Assembly: GCA_003993805.1 (NCBI GenBank)
Contig: RSEF01000019.1
Coordinates: 5,146,117-5,210,116 of the forward strand
DNA length: 64,000 nt
Source: Himantopus leucocephalus
Taxonomy: Eukaryota > Chordata > Aves > Charadriiformes > Recurvirostridae
Direction of reading: 5' to 3'
The notes under the pieces were generated by a model that worked only from the letters and a program-made list of their open reading frames with translations, was not told where the DNA came from and did no database searches. Each line of letters starts with the position of its first letter. The first letter of the stretch is position 1. Shown here one piece after another: positions 44,330-55,640 of this stretch. Made by a program: the position numbers and the translations under genes.

Positions 44330-44515
44330 ATTGCAACGTAAAGTAAAAATTATAAGTGTCTCACTCAAAGCAAAATAAAAGCATTTGTTTTGACACATTC
44401 CAGTTTAAAATGATGCTGGAAGAGACATGTTTCCAGTCAATGTTTTGATTTTGACAAAAATGTTTTCCAAAAAAAAAAAAAAGTTTTCCTACAGTTTTTT
44501 CTGCCAGCTCCCAGA
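44330..44515. repeat. A/T-rich low-complexity element
   Basis: Contains AATAAAAGCATTTGTTTTGACAC, CAATGTTTTGATTTTGACAAAAATGTTTTCC, a run of thirteen A, then AGTTTTCCTACAGTTTTTTCTGCCAGCTCCC. The ending resembles the gaccagctct-type end of a remembered sauropsid A/T-rich repeat. It is probably related to 40210-40595; class unknown. Confidence 0.4.
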
Positions 44516-47084
44516 GGGATCAGTCAAAGCTTCCTGAAGCTCAGAGTCATTAGCAAGCTGTCACATAGCTGAGACCCTAAAATGCATTTGACACATCAGA
44601 TCACAGTTCTATCAGACCTGGCAAGCATGCCAGTGCTGGATCTTCACGTCTAACTCTTGGATCAGACTCCTTCAGGATTCACTGTCTTTTCTGATAGAAC
44701 AAGAAAAAGGAAATTAGCCTAGTTCATCCTCCCCAGTCAAAACCATGGGCTCATCTGCTGTGGAGAAGGAGGAGTTTATGGAGGATCTCATGATGTTCCC
44801 ACTGTACAAAAAGCACAGTTGCACGCAGATCTTCAAGGCTTTAAGATGAGGGGAGAGCAGCAGCACCCAAGACCTCAAAAAAAGAGCAGAAGAAAACATA
44901 TCATGTTTTCTTTATAAGCATGACGCTTCTAAAGAGACAAGCTCTTGGGGATCTAGTGGGCACACACCTAAAGGGCCTCTCCTTGATAATGTCAGATCCT
45001 GAAGATCCCATGTAAAAGCTGCAATGCAAAACATGCTGGTCTTGGCAGAGCAAAGGGTTGGAGTTGACCCATCTGGCAGTTGACCTTGCGTTTCCTACAG
45101 AGCTGAGCTATTTTCAGATCAGCTGCTTAGATCACAAACCTCTCCGGCTGTTCTCTCTTTGAGTATCAAGATAATGACTTTCTGGGAAAAAGATTGTTCC
45201 TGCTCCAGTAAGCAAACCCAAGGCCTCCAAAACATGACCCCACACTCAGTTTTCTTGTGGTAGTTGAAATAAACATATGTTCAAACAGCACTGATGCAAC
45301 TCTAAGTCCAGGTGGCCATACAGAGCTGTTGGTGTAGGCAGATGTCCCCATTTATACACAGGCAGTTCTAGGACACGGCTCATTTGCCTTTTTCAGACAG
45401 GTAATCCCACCAGTGCTTTGTGTGGATTTCTTGCTGCTCTCGCGGCTGTGATATGGAGCTTGTCTGTATGTGGTGGAACTTTTGCTTATATCCACCCCAG
45501 AACAGCATGCACCATTTTCTTGGCTTTTCTTTTTCTTCCCCGGTGGACATTGGGACTCTTCCAAATGACAGTGGTCTCACAGAGATTCATGATATGCAAA
45601 AAGGAGAGCCTTCCAATTGCTGTGAAGGGGCACAACTCCCATGGGCCATTTGCAGTGCTCAGGAGCACTGGGAGTCCAGCTGGATGCCAAGTACAATCTC
45701 ATATTGTTACTGCTATGATCCTCCCGAAAAAGATAGGAAGCATCATAAGGGACATAGTGTTCTGTACCTTGGACATTAGACTAAGAGCTCAGAGCTCCAG
45801 CTCCTCGCACTGACCTTGTCCTCAATGAATGGAGAAGCCTTGGCTTTTTAGGGTGTAGACTTCTGCATCCTCTCTGGGAACATCCCACCTTCTTGTGTCC
45901 CACACTCAACTGAGACTGAAGTTATATTAATACATTAAAGAGTTTTGTTCCAGATCTGGCTACAGCTCTCTCTTTTTGTGTAAGGACATTTATTGTTTTC
46001 TTTTCCCCTGCAGAAACTTGTTCTCTATGAAGAAAACATGGAGTAAAACATAAATGAGGAACTGACATTCATCAGCCTATCCAGCAATGCCAAAACTTAC
46101 GTTTGCATCACGCAGACCCTCTGGATTATCATTAGCTATCAGGGTATTTCAGTCAAGTTTGCAGGATGCTTTATGTCAGTCAGTAGAGACTTTCTAATCA
46201 ACGGACACAGTTTAAAGCATTTTGGATAGGGAAGCACGTACGTAGGAACGTGAGCCTGAGCACAGATGTATAAAATTGTAGGTGATCAAAGGTAGTGCAT
46301 CCAAGGCAGGATTAAAAGACGTTTAATACAGCTTTTCCCAATAAGCCTGAGAGATGAAAGAACTGCCACAAGGCCTTGCTGGAGGCTTAGAAACTGCTCT
46401 GTGAAATCATCTGCAATTGGTAATTAAATGGAAACCTTAGGGGTGTTCTGAAGACTCTTTTCATAGCCTGGCATAAGGGAACTCATCTTTAAATTACGCG
46501 GACTTTTACCTTCCACAGAGGTGAAGGTAAAACATTATCCTGCTGTTCCTACACGTCCCGCCTCAGAGCAGCTGCCTTCATGCACAAGCAGAGGTGTCTC
46601 TTCAGACCTCTCTGTGAGAGGGTCAGGGTGCACGATCCAACAGCCTGAGCCTCTCAGGACACTCCTGTCTTACCAGTGCCTGCCCTCAACTGACCTAGCT
46701 GTAAAATGGGTAACTCGCCAGGCACACTGAGCCTGCAGGTGTGGCCAGGTGCCACGATAACTGTGCCCCTGTCTCATGCAATACAGAAAATCAGCTATGC
46801 TATAGAAGTCTGCCAGCAGTAGCCCAGAGGACCTTCTTCTTCTTGGAAGTCCACACAGCTCCTACACATCTTCTTCCAGCCTAGGTCTTTGCTCTGCTAC
46901 AGGGAGGGCTCAGGGCAGGCAGGAGGTCCCTTGGTTGACTGGGATGTGGGGAGAAACAGGAAAATCCTGGTCCTGATAAATGACAGGAGAATGACTGTGT
47001 TTAGTTTAACCAGTTATGACATTGGAAATTCTGAATGGGCACAGGAAGATCAGGGAGGGAAACCAGACCACAGCAGAAAGCACA
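44516..47084. other. gene-free stretch
   Basis: No recognised exon. Overlapping frames at 45380-45813 (plus 131 and 119 codons, minus 60-70) share the same bases and have no known family. A near-palindrome CAGTGCTC AG GAGCACTG occupies 45653-45670. TAATTAAATGGAAACC near 46421 is AT-rich and non-repetitive. CCTAGCTGTAAAATGGGTAA near 46695 could be a MIR trace, too short to call. Confidence 0.45.
45653..45670. other. 18-base palindrome with 2-base centre
   Basis: CAGTGCTC and GAGCACTG are exact reverse complements separated by AG. With 8-base arms this may be chance in 64 kb. No known binding site of this shape comes to mind. Confidence 0.8.
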
Positions 47085-47215
47085 GATTTGTGGGCAAAGC
47101 ATCCAAATGGACCTCAGGAGATTTTGGTTGGACTCTCAGCTCTGGTCCCACTTTCCTCAGTACGGTTGAGGCATAGCTCTTCACATGGCCCATTTCCCAT
47201 CTCTTGTCAATAAAA
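47085..47215 (+). repeat. MIR-like tRNA SINE remnant
   Basis: AGCATCCAAATGGACCTCAGGAGATTTTGGTTGGACTCTCAGCTCTGGTCCCAC follows the tRNA-like part of a MIR-type SINE (gactcaggagacctgggttctattcccagctctgccac). TGGCCCATTTCCCATCTCTTGTCAATAAAA corresponds loosely to the core cctcagtttcccatctgtaaaa. Plus orientation, moderately diverged. Confidence 0.6.
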
Positions 47216-48719
47216 AGGGTCGGTCTTTTTTGATCTACTTGCAAGAATGGATTATTTACCATTTGCTTGCAGAGTTCCTAGGGTAACAACGGCTATAAAC
47301 AAAGCGAACCTTCTACTTTGGATTGCAGTTCTACCGTGTTTAAAATGCCTGTTTGATGCAAAGTGCTTTGTTTCTTGTTGTAGCCTTTCATTTCTAGATG
47401 GCATGACACTCTTACTTTGTGGCAAGTACTCTTTTAGACAAAGCTGAATCTGCTGAAAAGTAGCACTGGATATCCCATTTTCAGCAGAACAACAAGCAGC
47501 AGGTGAGGGCAACTCAAATCCAGAGAGCCCGTCAGCTGCTGAAAAACAAACAAAGACTAAAAATGTTTGATAAAGAATTAAAAGGAGGTTCAATTAAAAA
47601 AAAAAAAGTACTAAATCTCCACTGAATACAAGGCAGGTAGCCAGAAATAGCTGCCACTGGGAGAGATCGACAGCTGATATAAATAGTAGTGACTCACGGT
47701 GTAATGGGGACCCAGTTCAGGGGAACAAATCCCTATCAGTTGCTCAGACAAAGCCTCCTACAGCAAACGCCTCTGAATGGTGCAGACCTAAATATCTTCA
47801 GGCAGAAAACCCTTCCTGCCAGTCCCCTGTCTACTAACCATCCACTGTTGGGGATGGCTTTGGTTTGTAGCCTGGGACAGAAGAATTTATGCAGTGCATA
47901 AGGATACTCTCTCAGACAGATGTCAGGAAAATCTCCATGCATCAGCTGTGCTCAGCTGCTGCTGAAACCTCTCTCCCAGGAGTTCCTCCTCGAGGGCCTC
48001 TCACTCACACATGTTCTTTTAGGTGAATGTGACCCACACATGCATACAGGGTTTGGGAAACAAGTAAGTGTCCTTTAATTTCCTAAGGACTACGCAAACT
48101 CTGAGCAGAAGGTAGCTATATGCCTTGCTAGCTGTGAACCAGAGCTCCAGGCCTATCCACCCACTGGTTTGCAGAAGTTGCCTGTCTTAGACCTGCTAGC
48201 AATGACACACAACCAGTACAAAATTTTTGCCAGCTATATTTGGCCCTCCAAACTCATATAGACTAAAGTTCTCCAGCACGTGTTACAGAGTCGCCAGTGT
48301 TCAAGTGCTAACACTCCCACGCACACATACACCCCGCAATTCTCGCTGCTGCCTGCCTGCAGTCAGAGCCCGTGGGCAAAGCAAAACCGACCAGAGAGGA
48401 AGGAAGCAAGAAGGAGATATGGAGTTATTCATCATGAGCAGAAGTCCATTGACAGGTGGGACGTCAAGTGAAACGCTGACTATCTGCTACTTGTAAATCC
48501 TTTACCTTCCTTTTACTTTTAGGGTCCTGGTAGCTAGCCCTGGAGGAGACGCCAGCTCTTTGCATCCAGCACTTCCAGCCTCTGAAATTGCTTCCTGCCC
48601 TCTGCTGATGTTGAAGTCAATCCCAGAGGCAGAGTAAGCCTGATAAATAAAGAACTATGAGCCAGAACGGGCAGGCCAGCAGCTGGGATATTACACAGAA
48701 ATGGCAGTCTCTCCAACAC
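47216..48719. other. gene-free stretch
   Basis: No recognised exon. A 113-codon minus frame (47252-47593) overlaps a plus frame and matches nothing. It has an A run at 47598-47608, and the rest is ordinary. There are no repeats I can name. Confidence 0.45.
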
Positions 48720-49110
48720 AGAGATACTTTTCTTTCAGCTCCTTTAATTTTTTTTTTGCCCCTCCACATAATTCTCTAATAATCACCCTATTAACAATGT
48801 TCCATTTGCCACACAACTCAGGATATTAATCCTATTAGTTGGTACTAATCCTCTGCAAAACAAAATAGAAATAGTCACTCTCTCATTTTCTCAGGGTAAA
48901 AAAAAAAGGAGAGAAAGAGGTGGGGAAAAGAGAAGACAAAGATGCTTTCAGAGGTCTGCTGTTTTGTAAGTTAATTGAATGGAACTGGGTCTCCTGTGGT
49001 CTCCATATAGGATTCCATTATCACGTAATGGGGTGTCACATAAAGCCTGTTGATAAGAGATAGTCTGTCAGATTAAGCATTAACTATCATATTTGGAAAC
49101 CATGCATTTT
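48720..49110. promoter_or_regulatory. candidate conserved non-coding block (TAATCC and GATA words)
   Basis: Two TAATCC words (48827-48832 and 48846-48851) lie 13 bases apart, preceded by AACAAT (48793-48798, SOX type). Further along come CATTATCACGTAATGG and TTGATAAGAGATAG (GATA type). Non-repetitive, with no long frame. TAATCC is the OTX/PITX/CRX core; a close pair is suggestive of a bicoid-class site cluster, but conservation must be tested. Confidence 0.3.
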
Positions 49111-49868
49111 TCTACCCATTGGGGCATCAAAACATAATATCCCATTTCCCTTTCCTTCCCCCAACACCTTCTTCCTTTACTACACACTAATTAAAGAGCA
49201 GGGGGGGGACTGGTCTGTGCTGCCGAGCCCAAGATAAACTTTGCTGAGTAGGGAAAAAGAAATGAAGTGAGCATCCCAGAGAACAGAGGTCTTTCCTATA
49301 GGCTTTCATTTTTCCTCCCACCCCCACTGGTGCTGTATTTTTTCATATTTTTGTGAAGAATTGCTAGCAGTTTCCATTCTCCCCTGCTCCACAAGGTGAG
49401 ACTGGCACCTACTGGAACCCACCTGGAAAAGCTGAGACTGAGAACAACAAAAATCCCCACTTTTCTCAGCCTAGTTTCCTCTCCAGCTTCACATTATTTT
49501 CCCCCCTTCAGCAGACAAACAAACAGCTCAGCAGACACACCAACAGACAGCACACGCTGGAGTAACAATTTGACACAGCTCCATTTCATTAAAGGTGCTC
49601 AATTTTTAAGCTGTTTTGTGGTAATCAGGGGTAACCATCATTAGTCACTTCATTTGTGTCAGCCCATGTGGAGGGAACCACAGGCACAGATCTTGATAAA
49701 GCTCCCAAGGTTATTCTGGATGTTTGAGACTATTCGCTCTTCTCATATGTCTGAGTACCTAATGGAAGCAAGAGTAAACATCCCTCCAGGTACAATATCT
49801 ATCTTTATTAGTTTCGTCTTCCCTTCCCCCACGCGCTCTAGGCTGGTACTGAAGATTTCCCCTCGTGA
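49111..49868. other. gene-free stretch
   Basis: No recognised gene. It contains GCAGGGGGGGGACT (8-G run, 49202-49209) and otherwise mixed sequence. Frames of up to 116 codons run into the n at 49908 and have no known match. Confidence 0.45.
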
Positions 49869-49946
49869 TGTATTCACATGCTGGTCCACCCTCTGGGGTT
49901 TAGATTTNTGTATTCACATGCTGGTCCACCCTCCGGGGTTTAGATT
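49869..49946 (+). repeat. 39-bp tandem duplication split by an n
   Basis: TGTATTCACATGCTGGTCCA and the following 19 bases (49869-49907) recur at 49909-49946 with one difference (CTCTGGGG versus CTCCGGGG), the second copy being one base shorter. A single n at 49908 lies exactly between them. Same structure as at 35855 and 36065, so the same cause is likely: unmerged contig ends or a collapsed tandem array. Confidence 0.9.
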
Positions 49947-51299
49947 CAGACCCCAAGGCACTGCTCTTCCAGACTTCTCCCCTAGTCATGGATTTATTCT
50001 TTGATGTCGCCCCTGCAAAGCCCCACTGGCCAACCTCAATCAAGTGGCAGCTTGGCTTCGTTCTGCCTCCCTCCCTCCTCCCATCTCTCCTTGCTGTCCC
50101 CACTCCCCAGCCGTAACACCAGCCTTGTTCCCACTCCAGACCTCCAAGACAGCTTGTACAGACCTCCAGCAAAGCCCAGCCACACACTACTGGTCTCCAA
50201 GCTTTCATGAGCCCTGGAGAATGCATCCTGAATCCATCACCATCTAATCACCCAAGAGATCAGCTCTTTCACAAAGGTCCCCTGCTAGTTTTGCTCTGTA
50301 CCACACTGGGTATTTTATCATTAACTTCGATACACAGAGCAACAAGCCTCCCAACTCAGAGATCGTCACACCAAAAGCCAGAAAATAGGCACCACAGATT
50401 AAGTGAAAGCACATAAAACAGGGGAGAGGAAGGGCTGCATGCCACAGCATGATGTGGAAAGATCAAGGGAGAATAAGAGAAGAAAAGCCAGAGAACAGAG
50501 CAAATCCAGCAGATTTTTAGCTGAATAAAGTGCAGCTGGAGGCTGGGAACATCTCATGGATTGGAGCTGCCTTGATTATAGGGCTGCAGCTCTTATTAAG
50601 GGAAAGTCCTCTCTCTATTTACACTCTGCCTACCCCCAAGGCTGCTAACCTGAGCACGCATGACTTACTGTTATGAATAAAGCTGTCCCAACACAGGGCA
50701 CCAGGCACCTCCTGATTAGCAAGTCTAATCCTCCCTCTCGCAACCTCTCCATTAGGGAGCTCTGGCTCAATAGACTCCCCTTTTGTTTGAGAAGCAGCGG
50801 CTTGTCAGAGACCTGTCAGCACCAACAGACGAGGCCTGTCCGATGGAGCTGACTCACGTCCCCTGGCTGGGGATGTTTCAAACAGTCCTCTGTCCTCAGG
50901 AGCAACATGCCCCTGCTTCAAAAAATACAAAGTTCAGCATGTCCTAATTGCCACAGGCTGCACAAAAAAAACAAATAGATGTTTGTTTGCACAACAGCTC
51001 TCCAGAGCGGCCTCAGCAGTTCTGTGTGCGCAAGGTGGAGTGAGATGTTCTTCTTCACCTCCCAGACTGATCCGCTATCAGCTGGGAAGGAACCAGAGGC
51101 GCACGGCATGGAGATGCTCAGCAGGCTGCCCTTGGTGCGTGTGTCTGCGGGTGGCAGAAGGGAATAGAGACTCCTCTTTCCAACAGAGCTCCAAGATGTC
51201 CTGCTGCCTTCAGGAGCATATTGGATAATGACCAAGAATCAGATGTACTTGAGAGAAAAAGGGGCTCCATTACAGTGATGCAAGCTTGAAAGGGCTGTT
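49947..51299. other. gene-free stretch with a candidate regulatory block
   Basis: Bases 49950-50220 are C-rich (CTCCCTCCTCCC and similar). Frames of 65-108 codons on both strands match nothing known; the 108-codon minus frame crosses the n. The block 50520-50870 is listed separately. Nothing more is identified. Confidence 0.45.
50520..50870. promoter_or_regulatory. candidate conserved non-coding block
   Basis: Non-repetitive sequence with TTGATTATAGG, CTTATTAAGGG, CTGATTAGC and TAATCC (50726-50731), then CCATTAGGGAG. Four ATTA-core words fall in about 200 bases, and retained CpGs lie near 50800-50860. Enhancer-like by texture only. Confidence 0.22.
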
Positions 51300-51425
51300 A
51301 CAGCACCTGTGAAATTCCCCTGGATTTACACGGGGGTAAAATGGAGTAGACTCACCACTCAACTGGACTGATAGTATCTACAGCCACTGATGGGAACTAC
51401 GAGAAAGAGAAGAATCGGGTCCAGG
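51300..51425 (+). repeat. old amniote interspersed repeat, segment 1
   Basis: TGGATTTACACGGGGGTAAAATGGAGTAGACTC and, after a gap, GAGAAAGAGAAGAATCGGGTCC resemble a repeat frequent in turtle and crocodilian sequence (ttacactggtgtaaaactgatgtaagtgagagcagaatcaggccc). I do not recall its accepted family name. The order is preserved but spacing is altered. Confidence 0.45.
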
Positions 51426-51489
51426 GGAGTACATAAGGGTTCAGCCACCAGCCAGCTCATTGCCTGGCAGCAATTCATAGCCTGGGTCT

Positions 51490-51540
51490 GAAATCAATAG
51501 AGGCTGAGAGCACTCAGCAGACGGACTAAGCCAGGTCTGT
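51490..51540 (+). repeat. old amniote interspersed repeat, segment 2
   Basis: AATCAATAGAGGCTGAGAGCACTCAGCAGACGGACTAAGCCAGGTC resembles gtcaatgggagctgagggcactcagcaccttgcaggatcaggccc, another tail type common in slowly evolving sauropsids. It may belong with the segment about 70 bases upstream. Short, so tentative. Confidence 0.45.
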
Positions 51541-52929
51541 AATTTACTGTAATTCTGAGCTGCTAGATTACTTTCTTCAGGTTTTCCAAGAGGAACAGTT
51601 AGTCACAGTGGTGAGTTACTCCCCTTTGTAGGCTCTGTTTCCCATTTTTCCCCTTCCTGATTGTCACCCCGACTTCCTTTCCACTCCTAGAGAGCAAAGA
51701 GTGCTATTCCAGCCTCCCATCATGGCCTCTGCTACCTCAGTGCTGTCAATCTAGGGGAAGAGAGAAGAATTTGCTGTTTTTTACAGTATAACTTACTCTC
51801 CAGCTTCATGTGTGTCATTCCTTATCCCCCCTCCAGCAGCTACACAGGTACCTGACGAGGAGCCAGCTCTACTGATGCTTCCAGGAACAACTACATCTCA
51901 ACCATGACTAGGCTTCTTGCAATATCCCACAGCCTATGGATTCAGCTGAAGAGGACCAATGCTCAAGCAGAGCATTTAGTGTCTTGGATTATCTTCTCAC
52001 CTGTGTTTGACAGCACACGCTTAGGAGACCCACCTATAGGCAGCACATACAAATAAAAGCAGCTCTGGAGAAGGCTAAGATAGACTTGATGGGAGTGGCA
52101 TTCCCTTTCGTGGTCCACATTTAGGATTTATTGCTCCAAATACCAACATATGCTACGGGCCCTCTCTTGCAAAAGATGATGTTTTGTTCTCCTGAACGTA
52201 GACAACTTCAACCAACTACCAGTACTGAGTTGTGACTGTCATTGCTCTAAAGATATCACTTTGTGTAGCCGGTGACAGAGCCCACTTGGGCTTCTTTAAG
52301 GAAGGAGAACCAACCCCAGCCAGAAAACCATAGCTGGCTATCTCGCTGCTAGGAACAGCCTGGGAAAGAAAGATTTCGACCTTTTTCATCTTGACTGGGT
52401 CAAGGGAACACTGACTCCGGTGATGGATGGTTGACTGTAATTCCTGCCTACTCATTTAATCAATGTGAACAGACAGAAGCATGAGCATGCTCAAAAGAGA
52501 AAGCAGCAGGCAGTGGTGGAAATCCCAGAGGCTCTACAGAGCAGGGAGGTGTGAAGGGGAGATGCTGGCAGGGGAGCAAGACACTAGGGTACAGTTCTGA
52601 TACAAGGGACCACAGGGAAGGAACCTGGGGCTTTTCCTTGGATGAGAGATGAAAAACTAAAATCACTTCTGCTAGCTGTGCCATTTCAGAGGCTGAAACC
52701 ATGCTGCACTGAAAGAACAGCCCCTAGAGTAGCATAAACCACAGCATGTGCTGGATCCTGCCTGCCTGCCCACGGGCAGCCTGCCTGCCATAAATACATA
52801 GGGACATTCAGGCATGGAGGAAAAAGGAGGGGGTCCAGCCATACCCAAAGCTACTTTTGCAGCCTTGCAACATGAAAGCCAAATAAATCTGCTTTTAAGG
52901 GAGCCTCCCATCCATCAACAGCCAATGCC
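51541..52929. other. gene-free stretch
   Basis: No recognised exon. A small C/G-rich direct repeat, CCTGCCTGCC ... CCTGCCTGCC, flanks CACGGGCAG near 52757-52790. Frames of about 80 codons on the minus strand match nothing. No other structure was seen. Confidence 0.45.
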
Positions 52930-53080
52930 CGCACAGAGTTCAAGGCCAGAATAGACCACATGGTCTGATCTGCTGCCTAAAAAATGGTGGCCAGTAAAAT
53001 TTCTGTTTCCTGACCCCGATAACGTGCCCCAAAAACAAGAGCACCCAAACTCTGCCCCTTAGCTCAGCAGTGGTCCTGTT
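52930..53080 (-). repeat. CR1 LINE 3' tail (antisense)
   Basis: CACAGAGTTCAAGGCCAGAATAGACCACATGGTCTGATCTGCTGCCTAAAAAATGGTGGCCAGTAAAATTTCTG then CCTGACCCCGATAAC is the complement of the classic turtle/crocodilian CR1 tail (ttaaggccagaagggaccattatgatcatctagtctgacctcctgcataacacaggccatagaatttcacccagtgattcctg). It is among the better preserved repeats here. Confidence 0.75.
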
Positions 53081-55280
53081 TCTGCAGGACCATGTAGCCA
53101 TTAGAGCATTTTCAAATCAAAACGTGTTAGTGTGGTGTCGGGGACTCTCCACATGCTCCCTGGAGCTGGCACCAACCTCAGGCCCCCAATTGAATGGCCA
53201 GTGGGTCAGACAAACTACCTCAGCTCACAGACGAGCAGAGTGTTGTGTAGCCAACAGGGTGGAAACAGGAGAGGCCAAAATGGCACTACAGCATCTCTGG
53301 GCTTCTGCACGATCAGCAACAAGGCAGCTCCACGGCTGCTGAAGCAGACAAGCAGCACAACTGAACACATCCAGGTTGTGCTGTCAATGAACAGCCTGCT
53401 CCAAAAGGAAGAGGGACGCATTGCAAACCAAGTCCAGCCCTAAATGTCTATTTTTGATGTAGCAGGAGTACCCTCTAGTGGGAGAATGGCTTGGAGAAAG
53501 CCTTTAAAATCATTACATAGACACACAAATGCAGGATTTTATATCTCCAAAAACGTGCACAGAAAGTGAGCATATGACAGAAACAGCATGGGCTTGAAAG
53601 CAGAAGGAAACATAATATCATGGGGAAATAAAGACATAAAGTCTGCTTATTGCTTATAGTGTTATTTTTTACTTTTCCAAGCAAGCCAGTCAAACCTGCT
53701 ATTTCAAGTATTTCCGTGCAGGGAGAGCGTTGGGTTGGAAACCAGATAGAAGTCTCCTCATATTCATGAAGCCAGGCCAAGACTGTTTAAATACCCAAAG
53801 GTCACAGAAACGCCTACGGCTGTGTGTCTTAATCCTGCTTACTTCTTGAAAGCTTCTGGGTGTGGAAGTAGTCTCTGTACTCATGGCAGAAGCCCAACAC
53901 ATTTCCTGAGGACATCAGAGCTGGTGAAGCCGTTTTGCTTTGGCTCATGGATGAAAGATTTTGCTGTTAGAGGAGGGGGGGAAACTGGGCAAGGACTGAT
54001 ACGTTGGGCATAAAGGATGCAGAGGATGCTGTAAACTGTATACAGATGGGATCAATATGCTCTCCCCAGTGACCCGCTCTAATATCACACTGACACTGCA
54101 GTGACAGGTGCAGTATTAGAACCTCAATAGAGTGGAATTATGTAGTACCTTCGGGGCCCTTCCCATGCAAAAGCCTATCTAACCTGAATGTTATATATAG
54201 ATCCCTTCATCCACTATTGAAATGCACCTACCTCTAGGGAGACCTTCCTGGTGTCTAAGCCTCCAACCCTTCTGATTTGGGCAAAGATAAATACAGTTGG
54301 GGAGTCTGAGCTCTTTTGTTTTCAGATTAAAGATCTAAGCACTGTTTCCTGTAAAACAGCAATTGTAAAGGAGTGAGTGGATTTAAAGAAACATAGTCCA
54401 CTTTTACAGCCGGGGATAGGAAGGAAAAAAATCCGTGCCAGACTCAAAGTCTCTTTTCTATAGAGATGTAGCCCAATTAAGCATCTCACAGAAATCTGTG
54501 CTGGTAGTCACGCAATCAAGGTGAAGCGGGAGTGAGAGTTGGGAGTGGGAGTGCTTTGCAGATCAGTTTGGAAATGGTGGGAGAGGTGACAGACAGAGGA
54601 AAGTGGTGGGTTAAGCCCAGCATCCCTCCTGGGAGATGGCACAGTACTCCCCCTGCATAATGTGTCTTGTGCAACCCACAAGTTCCCTACTTTCTTCAAG
54701 CTCCGGCTACTCTCAGGAAATTTGGCTAGGGCCTCAGAGTCCTGGTTTCTGTTTGTAACTATCAAATTCTGCTTTGATCCCACCTTCAGTTCAAAGAGCC
54801 TTCTCCCAAAGAGGGGATGCCCCCCACAGCAGAGCTTGATGCCACCTTCCTGGGCCAGACTCACTATCCACCTGGCTGCTTCAGGCCACAGGGACTTCTC
54901 AGCAAGGCACAACATGAAAATTATAGTAGCATAAAAAGATGCCAGTCCTAGGCACTGATTCCACCCTGGATCCTGCTTATTTCATTGGGCAGCCGCCCAG
55001 AAAAGATATTTACTCACCATACAGAAGGGAGGAGCCTGGCCCAAGGTGACTGGGCTGCAGAACTGGACCAGAGCCCAGACCTCTCCCAGAGGTTTTTCTC
55101 TACCAGAGGCAGAGGGAGGGAGGGAGGGTTTGGCTCTTTGGAGGGTTACTCTACCTTCCAGAGCAGAAGGCTGTGAATTCCCCATTTCCCACACTGCATG
55201 CTCAGTTAAAGTGACAGATGACTGTATGTGTGCACGAGTTTCCATCACTGTAGAAAGGACAGTGTAGATGATTTCTTGGA
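53081..55280. other. gene-free stretch
   Basis: No recognised exon. Frames of up to 135 codons (minus, 54508-54915) and 103 codons (plus, 53132-53443) match nothing known. It contains the palindrome at 54079-54119 and a GAGG run at 55111-55128. Otherwise unremarkable. Confidence 0.45.
54079..54119. other. 41-bp imperfect palindrome
   Basis: The arms CTAATA ... TATTAG close around a perfect central CACTGCAGTG (54094-54103), with partial pairing between. The whole reads nearly the same on both strands. No target-site duplication or longer terminal repeats are visible, so a miniature transposon is not supported. Confidence 0.75.
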
Positions 55281-55323
55281 GAGAAAGAAGAAGAAAAAAA
55301 AAAACAACAAAAAAAAACAAACG
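55281..55323 (+). repeat. A-rich low-complexity tract
   Basis: GAGAAAGAAGAAGAAAAAAAAAAACAACAAAAAAAAACAAACG is purine- and A-rich, then sequence returns to normal. Whether it is the poly-A end of a retrocopy is unclear, as I see no retrogene next to it. A second A run is at 55441-55464. Confidence 0.7.
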
Positions 55324-55479
55324 AGGAGAGAAATTTGAAGTAAATGAGGAAAAAAAGAGGAATAGACTCTCTAGATACAGAATGTGCCACTGCAGAACCA
55401 GGGACATGCCTAGGGAAAGTTTAAAGGAAAAGCAAAGCTAAAAAAAAAAAAAGAAAAAGAAAAAGGATCCTATTAAGAT

Positions 55480-55640
55480 TAATGCTTTTTGGCTTTCCAT
55501 CTCCCTCCAGCATGGCTCTTCCATTTCCATAAACCCATTATCCTCACTGCTGTTTCACTTAATTGGAAAATGTCTATTGCAACCTAGCATGTTCCAAGAC
55601 AAACCTTGGATGTATATACAACAGCCACTTAAAAGCTTTC
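55480..55640. promoter_or_regulatory. candidate conserved non-coding block
   Basis: GATTAATG follows AAGATT (GATTAA at 55477-55482), then CTTCCATTTCCATAAACCCATTATCC and TTAATTG (55559-55565). It is AT-leaning and non-repetitive and lies just after an A-rich tract. No frame. Conservation untested. Confidence 0.22.
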
